In this document: piece after piece, positions 22,653-28,978 of the stretch
Layout of the letters: the number at the start of each line of letters is the position of its first letter
Numbering within the stretch: position 1 is the first letter of the stretch
Virus record (IMG/VR): IMGVR_UViG_3300021197_000123
Coordinates: 1-30,978 of that record
Length of the DNA: 30,978 nucleotides
Reading direction: 5' to 3' (one strand)
Origin: a virus
Made by a program: the position numbers and the translations under genes
The notes under the pieces: model-generated
The model's input: the letters and a program-made list of their open reading frames with translations, nothing else
Databases searched by the model: none
Told to the model about the DNA's origin: nothing

Positions 22653-23032
22653 GCATACTCGCATCACTCATAGGCCCAGCTACTTCTTTGCTCGATAAAG
22701 TTATTGAGGATAAAGACGAGAAAAATCGTATCGCCTTTGAGTTGAGCACCTTAGCAGAGAGACATGCAAATGAACTCGCTAAGGGTCAGCTAGAAGTAAA
22801 CAAAGTCGAGGCTGCTCACAAGTCGTTGTTCGTAGCTGGCTGGCGACCGAGTATCGGTTGGTGTTGTTCTCTAGGGCTTTTGTACCATGTATTAATTGCC
22901 CCCATTGCAGGTATCTGGGTAGAAGTCCCTGAGATAGACCCGTCGCTATTAATGACTACTATGACTGGCATGCTTGGTCTTGGTGCTATGAGGAGCTACG
23001 AAAAAACTAGGGGAGTTAGCAGAGAAAAGTAA
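22649..23032 (+). CDS. Holin (3TM family)
   Basis: The 127-residue product has an N-terminal hydrophobic stretch (1-16), a charged helical region (18-55, ELAKGQLEVNKVEAAHKS), then GWRPSIGW and the hydrophobic segment CCSLGLLYHVLIAPIAGIW (about 72-90), and LLMTTMTGMLGLGAMRSYEKTRG at the end. The GWRP motif followed by two membrane segments is a hallmark of the Holin_3TMs family, found in phages and gene transfer agents. It forms inner-membrane lesions that let the endolysin reach the wall. It overlaps the EF-hand gene by ATGA and joins the endolysin by TAATG. Confidence 0.85.
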   Translation: MSILASLIGPATSLLDKVIEDKDEKNRIAFELSTLAERHANELAKGQLEVNKVEAAHKSLFVAGWRPSIGWCCSLGLLYHVLIAPIAGIWVEVPEIDPSLLMTTMTGMLGLGAMRSYEKTRGVSREK

Positions 23033-23451
23033 TGACTGATTTAATTGAAATGCTAAAACGCCATGAAGGTGTTCGTTCTAAAGTTTACATGTGCTCTGCT
23101 GGCTATGAAACTATTGGTGTTGGTCGCAACATAGCTGATTCTGGTCTTGGCTTATCTGATGACGAAATAGATTATCTTCTGAACAACGACATAGAGCGTG
23201 TCCGACAAGAGCTAACTGACACGTATTTCTGGTTCCCTGCTCTTAACGAAGCGCGTCAAGATGCGATGATAGATATTAGTTTTAATCTAGGTCAGACAAG
23301 ACTGCGTGGATTTATTAAAGCGATTGAAGCTATGTCTCGTGAGCAATTCGATATCGCAGCTGACGAGTTTATGGACAGCCGCTGGAGTCAACAAGTAGGC
23401 AATCGTGCAGTAGAAGTGACTGAGATGATTCGTACAGGAGAGTATCAGTAA
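23032..23451 (+). CDS. Endolysin, GH24 T4-type lysozyme with Cys in the triad
   Basis: The 139-residue product hydrolyses the glycan strands of peptidoglycan. The N-terminus has KRHEGVR with Glu12, then Cys21 and Thr27 in YMCSAGYETIGVGRN. Eight residues separate Glu12 and Cys21, five separate Cys21 and Thr27, the E-8-D/C-5-T arrangement of GH24 lysozymes. The later ARQDAMIDISFNLG segment and the C-terminal SRWSQQVGNRAVEVTEMI are typical. There is no signal peptide or wall-binding domain, so holin-dependent release is expected. It lies directly after the 3TM holin. A Cys at the central position, where T4 has Asp20, is the family variant. Confidence 0.9.
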   Translation: MTDLIEMLKRHEGVRSKVYMCSAGYETIGVGRNIADSGLGLSDDEIDYLLNNDIERVRQELTDTYFWFPALNEARQDAMIDISFNLGQTRLRGFIKAIEAMSREQFDIAADEFMDSRWSQQVGNRAVEVTEMIRTGEYQ

Positions 23452-25340
23452 TGCCTCTCCAAAAATATATATTTAATCCTGGGATCAACAAAGAAGGAAC
23501 AGATTACTCTGCTGAAGGTGGTTGGTTTGATTCTAATTTAGTTCGTTTTCGTAAAGGACTGCCAGAAAAAATAGGCGGGTGGCAAAAATATATTGAAACT
23601 TCTTATGAAGGAACAGGTAGGAAGTTACACGGCTGGGTAGATTTAGACGGTACGAAACTTCTAGGGCTTGGCACACGATTCAAACTGTATATCCAAGAAG
23701 GCACTAGCTACAACGATATTACCCCGATTCGTGCAACCACTTCAGCGGGAGATGTTACATTTAGTGCGACTGATGGTTCAAGCACTCTTACCGTTACAGA
23801 TTCTGGACACGGAGCGGTAGACGGAGATTTTGTTACTTTTTCTGGGGCAGCAAGTCTCGGAGGTAATGTTACGGCTGCAGTGTTAAATCAAGAATATCAA
23901 GTTGTATCTGTTCCTACAGCAAATACTTTTACAGTAGTTGCTAAAGATACTGACGGAGCTACGGTTACTGCTAATAGTAGCGACAGCGGTAACGGTGGGG
24001 GTAGTATTGTAGGTGCTTATCAAATTAATTCTGGTCTTGATGTTTTTGTAGACGGTACAGGTTGGGGTGTTGGACCGTGGGACGGCACAAATACTACTTG
24101 GGGATCTACAACTTCATTAGGAGACGCCAACCAGTTACGTCTGTGGTCGATGGATAACTTTGGCGAAGATTTAATTTCTAATCCTCGCGCAGGAAGTATT
24201 TATTACTGGGATAAAACTAACGGGTTAAATACACGAGCTGTTGCTTTATCTTCTCTAGCAGGGGCTAATAAAGCTCCGACTAAAGGATTACAAGTTTTAG
24301 TATCAGACGTTGATAGACACGTTATTGTTTTAGGCGCAGATCCGATAAGTGGAGGTTCACGAAGCGGAACTATCGACCCGTTACTGGTTGCGTTTTCTGA
24401 TCAAGAAAATGCTGCTGAATGGGAACCGTTAGCTACTAATACTGCGGGTTCGCTACGTTGTTCCGCTGGTTCAGAAATAATCGGGGGATTACGCGCTCGT
24501 CAAGAAACTTTAATCTGGACTGACGTTGCTTTGTACAGTTTACAATTTATTGGGCCACCAAACACTTTCGGTTTAGTCCTACTGAACGAGGGGGTTAGTC
24601 TTATTGGGCCGAATGCTGCTGTAAATACTCCTAACGGTATTTTCTGGATGGATAAAAAAGGTTTTTATCTGTACAACGGTTCAGTGCAACCCCTTCCATG
24701 TACTGTTCAAGCTTTTGTTTTTGATAATCTTAACGAAGGGCAAGCGTTCCAAGTATTTGGGTTTGTTAATAAACAATTCGACGAAGTAGGCTGGTTTTAT
24801 TGTTCAGGCGAAAACACTGTTATTGATAAGTATGTAGCTTATAACTATGTCGAAAACTCTTGGACTATCGGGGAACTTTCGAGAACAGCTTGGTTAGATG
24901 AAGGATTAGTTTCTTTCCCTAGAGCAGCAGGAAAAAGTAGCGATACCCCGTATCTGTATTCTCATGAAACAGGGTTCGATGATGATGGTTCTCCAATGAA
25001 TAATGTCTTTATTGAAAGTGCTGACTTCGATATTGGGGATGGACAGGAGTTTCAGTTTATTAGACGGTTTATCCCTGATATTAAATTTACTGGTAATTCT
25101 TCTGGAACACAGAAGATAAATTTAGTTTTAAAAGCTCGTAATTTTCCAGGACAAACACTAACTACTGATCAGACTAGTTCGTTTACTGCTACGACTACTA
25201 AAGTAGATACGAGAGCGAGAGGGCGACAAGCAGCGGTACGGTTTGAATCTGATGACGATGCAGAAACTGTAGATAGGTTAGGAGTTGGTTTTAGGATTGG
25301 CGCAACAAGGCTAGATGTTCAGCCTAACGGTAGACGTTAA
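23451..25340 (+). CDS. Tail hub/nozzle protein (P22 gp10-like)
   Basis: The 629-residue product starts LQKYIFNPGINKEGTDYSAEGGWFDSNLVRFRKGLPEKIGGW and ends with RRFIPDIKFTG and RLGVGFRIGATRLDVQPNGRR. The middle contains SAGSEIIGGLRARQETLIWTDVALYSLQF and IFWMDKKGFYLYNG, typical of the beta-propeller of P22 gp10-type packaged-DNA stabilisation proteins or tail nozzle proteins. Residues about 95-185 look like an inserted Ig-like/beta domain, TFSATDGSSTLTVTDSGHGA, with DFVTFSGA and TVVAKDTDGATVTANSSDSG. It begins at a TAATG overlap with the endolysin and is back in the AT-rich style. Separated from the neck genes by the fibre and lysis cassette. Confidence 0.75.
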   Translation: MPLQKYIFNPGINKEGTDYSAEGGWFDSNLVRFRKGLPEKIGGWQKYIETSYEGTGRKLHGWVDLDGTKLLGLGTRFKLYIQEGTSYNDITPIRATTSAGDVTFSATDGSSTLTVTDSGHGAVDGDFVTFSGAASLGGNVTAAVLNQEYQVVSVPTANTFTVVAKDTDGATVTANSSDSGNGGGSIVGAYQINSGLDVFVDGTGWGVGPWDGTNTTWGSTTSLGDANQLRLWSMDNFGEDLISNPRAGSIYYWDKTNGLNTRAVALSSLAGANKAPTKGLQVLVSDVDRHVIVLGADPISGGSRSGTIDPLLVAFSDQENAAEWEPLATNTAGSLRCSAGSEIIGGLRARQETLIWTDVALYSLQFIGPPNTFGLVLLNEGVSLIGPNAAVNTPNGIFWMDKKGFYLYNGSVQPLPCTVQAFVFDNLNEGQAFQVFGFVNKQFDEVGWFYCSGENTVIDKYVAYNYVENSWTIGELSRTAWLDEGLVSFPRAAGKSSDTPYLYSHETGFDDDGSPMNNVFIESADFDIGDGQEFQFIRRFIPDIKFTGNSSGTQKINLVLKARNFPGQTLTTDQTSSFTATTTKVDTRARGRQAAVRFESDDDAETVDRLGVGFRIGATRLDVQPNGRR

Positions 25341-25666
25341 TGGGAAGAATACTTCCAGGAAGATTACCTCAAGCGGCGGCAGCTACAGTAGAAGCACCTA
25401 CGTTTAACAGAGCTATGCGCCTGTTAGAGCTGAACGTTGGTAATTTTGACCCTGATCGTACTCCTCAGTACACTTCAGCTAACCGTGATACGTTGTTTTT
25501 CGAAAAAGGCGATGTTATTTGGAATACCACAGAGAACGTTCTTCAAGTATATTTGGGGAATTCTTGGCAGAATATTTCAACGCCAAGCACCTCTGGGGTT
25601 AGCGCAACAGGGAGTATCGGGACAGTTAGTGTTGCTACCAACGGTAACGTTGTAGTGTCGTTATGA
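25340..25666 (+). CDS. Small virion protein ending in the VTGV-type repeat core
   Basis: The 108-residue product contains TFNRAMRLLELNVGNFDPDR, then ANRDTLFFEKGDVIWNTTENV and LQVYLGNSWQNIS, a short beta domain I recall in marine phage tail clusters. The final part, GVSATGSIGTVSVATNGNVVV (86-106), is a divergent copy of the VTGVSATGxVGxVTV repeat present nine times in the 15452-16219 protein and once in the zinc-ribbon protein. Start is a TAATG overlap; the stop overlaps the next gene by 4 nt. A tail-associated protein joined to the same repeat network is inferred. Confidence 0.7.
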   Translation: MGRILPGRLPQAAAATVEAPTFNRAMRLLELNVGNFDPDRTPQYTSANRDTLFFEKGDVIWNTTENVLQVYLGNSWQNISTPSTSGVSATGSIGTVSVATNGNVVVSL

Positions 25667-25890
25667 AGAAGACTAAGAAACAACCTAAAGTCCCTGCAAA
25701 GTATTTAGCTGGTCTTTCTCCAAAAGAAAAAGAAAAACGTAAGAAAGAAATAGCTAAAAACAAAAAGAAGTCTCTAAGTGATCCTTCTGCTTATAAATTT
25801 TCTACAGATAAGAAAAAAGGAAAGCAGAGGAAAACAGTTGAGTCTAAGTACACACGGCGCTTTAAAGAGAGGTTTGGTACAAAAGCATGA
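25663..25890 (+). CDS. Small very basic protein (KYLAGLSPKEKEKRKKEI)
   Basis: The 75-residue product is more than one third lysine and arginine. It starts KKTKKQPKVPAKYLAGLSPK, continues with EKEKRKKEIAKNKKKSLSDP and ends with ESKYTRRFKERFGTKA. The KYLAGLSPxxxxxRKxEI motif is one I recall in small marine virus proteins. It would bind nucleic acid or an acidic protein. It overlaps both neighbours by 4 nt (ATGA), and follows a virion protein, so a virion-packaged DNA-binding role is possible. No fold is recognisable. Confidence 0.7.
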   Translation: MKKTKKQPKVPAKYLAGLSPKEKEKRKKEIAKNKKKSLSDPSAYKFSTDKKKGKQRKTVESKYTRRFKERFGTKA

Positions 25891-26162
25891 GTCTTTCAGA
25901 TAAAACTAAGAAAGCCTTATCTAATAAAGCTGAAGCTGCCCGTAAAAAAGGTAAAAAAGTTACTGCTGGGCAACTCGGTCGTGTTTATAAACGAGGGTTA
26001 GCTGCGTATAAAACAGGGCATCGTCCTGGAACTTCTCAACATCAGTGGGCAATGGCTCGCGTTAATTCTGTGCTTACTGGCGGTAAAGCAGCTACAGTTG
26101 ACAAAGACATAATGAAAGGCGGGAAAGCGAAGAAAAAACCCGCTAAGAAGAGCACCGCATGA
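25887..26162 (+). CDS. Small basic protein (HRPGTSQHQWAMARVNS family)
   Basis: The 91-residue product is basic at both ends. Its central part, VTAGQLGRVYKRGLAAYKTG then HRPGTSQHQWAMARVNSVLTGG (45-66), followed by DKDI, is a compact motif I recall in DUF5824-like proteins of phages and giant viruses. The C-terminus is a Lys/Ala-rich tail. It resembles a small helical DNA-binding or virion-packaged protein, but no function is known to me. It lies in an ATGA-linked run of genes. Confidence 0.7.
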   Translation: MSLSDKTKKALSNKAEAARKKGKKVTAGQLGRVYKRGLAAYKTGHRPGTSQHQWAMARVNSVLTGGKAATVDKDIMKGGKAKKKPAKKSTA

Positions 26163-27256
26163 CTAGACTATTCGACGACGAACAGACTACTTCTTTAATT
26201 CGTGCTATGGCGAACCCTGAATCTAATGCTCGTAAGATGGCAGAGCAAAATCAAGAGATTGGTGTTCCGTCTGATATCACTAATGATATTCTTAATAAAT
26301 ACGCTACATACGGTGCTAATACAGGCATCGGCAACCTTGGGGGAAACCGACTAGTAGAAGCGATAAATGATCAATACCGTAAAAAAGTAGATGAGCCTTT
26401 ACAACAACAAGAACCACCGAAGGCTCAAGCTGGGATGGCAACTTCGGCTGCTATGCCTTACGATCTAAGTATGTTGGATCTCGAACAAATTAAAGCCGCT
26501 GCTGAAGTATCTGATGTACCATCTAGTATTGTTGAGCCTCCAAGTGCTGAAGTTACCCCTGAGCCTCAACTAGAGGCGTATAACTCCCCTGTTACTCTTC
26601 CTAAAGAGAACCCCGCTGTTTCTGCTCCTAGTTTAGAAAACGCGCAAGTTGAAACTAAATCAGAACAGCTAGAAAGATATCTTAAAGATAATCCTATGGT
26701 TGCAGAAGCTCTCGGCGACACAGGAAAGGTTTTCGGAAATATATTAGGTAAAGCAGCCGTAGGACAAGACGATACGAAAAGCGTAGCTAGTGCTAGAGCA
26801 CCTGTTTTTCAAGCATCTCAAATAGCTAGAACCCCTATAGGTATGAATGAAGGGGGCGCTCCTACAGCAGAAACAGGGGGCGATGCAATTGATCCTGGGT
26901 TGATGGCTATTCTTAAAACACTTGGAAGTATTTTAGGACAGGAACTAATAAGTGACGACGATACAGAACGTTTAGTAGCCGCAGTAGATCCGAAAAAACA
27001 TCCTCTTTCGCAGGTAGAACAAAATCAAATAGGGATGTCTGCAGGAGGAAAGCCGCCTGAAGGCTCTGTATTAGGCCGTAAGCTCTTCTTAGAAGGCGGC
27101 GAGGTAGACGGTCCAGGAGGCCCAAAAGAAGATCTCGTACCTATCTGGGCGAGCGATAAAGAATACGTTATGTCGCACAAAGCGGTAAAACGAATGGGTA
27201 ACGGTGATTTCGATAAAGGCATCGCGGCTCTTGATAAAATTAATTTTGGTAAATAA
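26159..27256 (+). CDS. GG-motif protein with a GPG...SDKEYVM C-terminal block
   Basis: The 365-residue product has a disordered, Pro/Ala/Gln/Glu-rich N-terminal two thirds. It carries GG motifs at MNEGG, MSAGG and FLEGG. The last 50 residues, starting VDGPGGPKEDLVPIWASDKE (316-335), continue YVMSHKAVKRMGNGDFDKG and ALDKINFGK. This GPG...(L/I)VP...SDxEYVM..AV..xGNG pattern is one I recall at protein ends in marine podovirus-type phages. An ATGA overlap links it to the preceding basic gene; the next gene starts 2 nt later. A virion-internal or injected protein is plausible; the function is unknown. Confidence 0.7.
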   Translation: MTRLFDDEQTTSLIRAMANPESNARKMAEQNQEIGVPSDITNDILNKYATYGANTGIGNLGGNRLVEAINDQYRKKVDEPLQQQEPPKAQAGMATSAAMPYDLSMLDLEQIKAAAEVSDVPSSIVEPPSAEVTPEPQLEAYNSPVTLPKENPAVSAPSLENAQVETKSEQLERYLKDNPMVAEALGDTGKVFGNILGKAAVGQDDTKSVASARAPVFQASQIARTPIGMNEGGAPTAETGGDAIDPGLMAILKTLGSILGQELISDDDTERLVAAVDPKKHPLSQVEQNQIGMSAGGKPPEGSVLGRKLFLEGGEVDGPGGPKEDLVPIWASDKEYVMSHKAVKRMGNGDFDKGIAALDKINFGK

Positions 27257-27258
27257 CC

Positions 27259-28977
27259 ATGGCTAACGAATCTGCATATAGTTATCAGGCTCCCGATCAA
27301 CTTATTTATAATTTATTAACAGGAGGAGGAGACCGTTTAGGGTTACTACCAACTGTTGAAGATTATTATCGTAGTCAGATTGACCAACTTGGCGGTGCAG
27401 ATACTTCTCCGTTTACTTATACAGGTGAACGGATTTCAGGGTTTTCTCCTAGAGAAGAACTCGCTATGCAACTCGCTGACCAAGGTATCGGGTCATACGC
27501 TCCTTACTTAGCCCGTAGTGCAGGATTAACTGAAGAATCCTTAGCTACTTTAGCGGGGGGAACTTCAGAAGCAAAATCCCAGTTACTCCGTGCGTTACAA
27601 CAAGGCGAAGATTATACGAAATTAGGTATCGGCCAAGGGGCTGAGTTTCTTGGCGAGGGTGTTGATAAAGCTAGTGAGGCTGAACAAGGTCTCCTCAATG
27701 CTTTAGCTGGGGTTCGTGGTCGTGGTGAAGAAGGATACCAATCAGGTCTTGCGAATATATTACAAGGTACTCGTGAGGGGCGTTCTACACTTGAAAGTGC
27801 AGAAGCAGCTGCCCGTAGAGCTACAGATATTCAACAACCTTTTTTACAAGAAGCGTTAGGGCAAGTGCGTTCAAGCACTGGAAAATTCGACACTGCTGAT
27901 ATTGATCGTTTTCAAAATCCATTCGAAGAAGCCGTTGTACAACAAACAATTAAAGATTTAGAAAAAGCTGCTGCACAAAGAGATATTGCTAGTGACGCAG
28001 CTGAAGTTACGTCAGGCGCTTTTGGGGGATCTCGTTCTCGTTTAGGTGCTCAAGAAAGACAAATAGCTGAAACTCGTGGATTAGCTGAAGCTTTAGCAGG
28101 TATTCGTGGACAAGGGTTTACGTCAGCTAGGGATGCTTCTATGGGAGAGTTTGCTCGTCAACGTGGAGCTGAAGCTGGGGCCGCATCTCAAACCGCAGGA
28201 TTAGGTGCTCAAGCAGGATCTGCGCAAGCTGGTTTAGCTCAATCTTTAGCTAACTTAGGACAACAACGATTTAATATCGGGACAGGAGCTGGGTCTCAAC
28301 AAGCAGGATTAGCTTCTCAATCTGCTGCTTCACAGCTAGGTGCTGCTCAAGCAGGACAAGCAGCTAAACAAGCTACTGCGGCTACGTTAGGTCAGGCAGG
28401 TCAGCAACTCTACGGTATGGGAACAGGAGCTGGTCAGCAACTCTACGGTATGGGGACTGGGGCAGGACAACAGTTGAGTGGATTAGCTGGTCAATTAGCA
28501 GGAGGCCAACAACAAGGTGCTCAAGCGATGGCACAACAAGCTCAGTTACAACCAACATTGCAAGCAGGAGACGTAAGTTCTCTAATGCAAACAGGCGCGA
28601 TGAACCGCGCTAGAAACCAAGCACAGATGGATTTGAATTACCAGAACTTCGTAGGTCAATACAATTTACCAAATCAGTTGCTTTCTGGTTACGCAAACTT
28701 CTTAACTGGGGCAGGGCCGTTAGCAGGTGGAACAGGTTATTCTGGTACTTCGCAACAAACGCCTTTCGGAGGCGGGGCATATACGAACTATGGCCCAGGA
28801 TATGGAGGCTATAAGGAAGGAGGACAGCCGATTCCTGAAGGAAATAAAGGATTAGCTGCGTTAGCTAAAAAAGCTCCTGAGGTTGTTCGGAAGATGGGCT
28901 TTACCCCTGTTAAAAAGAATATGGGTGGGGGATTATCAGGTCGTTTCCCAAGGGCTTCTCGTAAGTTAGGAGCATAA
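27259..28977 (+). CDS. Probable internal virion/DNA-ejection protein
   Basis: The 572-residue product is Ala/Gln/Gly-rich. It begins with ESAYSYQAPDQLIYNLLTGG. The middle contains repeated helical segments with VTSGAFGGSRSRLGAQERQ and TAGLGAQAGSAQAGLAQSLA, then an 11-residue tandem repeat, GQQLYGMGTGA (28399-28497). The C-terminal third is Gly/Tyr-rich, with YKEGG and NMGGGL. The size, helical Ala/Gln-rich nature and place near the end of the structural operon fit podovirus internal proteins injected ahead of the DNA (compare T7 gp14-gp16). GAFGGSR is typical of this marine family. The assignment is by architecture and context. Confidence 0.7.
   Translation: MANESAYSYQAPDQLIYNLLTGGGDRLGLLPTVEDYYRSQIDQLGGADTSPFTYTGERISGFSPREELAMQLADQGIGSYAPYLARSAGLTEESLATLAGGTSEAKSQLLRALQQGEDYTKLGIGQGAEFLGEGVDKASEAEQGLLNALAGVRGRGEEGYQSGLANILQGTREGRSTLESAEAAARRATDIQQPFLQEALGQVRSSTGKFDTADIDRFQNPFEEAVVQQTIKDLEKAAAQRDIASDAAEVTSGAFGGSRSRLGAQERQIAETRGLAEALAGIRGQGFTSARDASMGEFARQRGAEAGAASQTAGLGAQAGSAQAGLAQSLANLGQQRFNIGTGAGSQQAGLASQSAASQLGAAQAGQAAKQATAATLGQAGQQLYGMGTGAGQQLYGMGTGAGQQLSGLAGQLAGGQQQGAQAMAQQAQLQPTLQAGDVSSLMQTGAMNRARNQAQMDLNYQNFVGQYNLPNQLLSGYANFLTGAGPLAGGTGYSGTSQQTPFGGGAYTNYGPGYGGYKEGGQPIPEGNKGLAALAKKAPEVVRKMGFTPVKKNMGGGLSGRFPRASRKLGA
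28399..28497 (+). repeat. 33-nt tandem repeat in the ejection-like gene
   Basis: Two nearly identical 33-nt units (28399-28431 and 28432-28464) encode GQQLYGMGTGA twice; a degenerate third unit follows (GQQLSGLAGQL). The DNA differs at only a few positions between the first two units, suggesting recent duplication in this Gly/Gln-rich coding region. Confidence 0.85.
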
Positions 28978-28978
28978 C

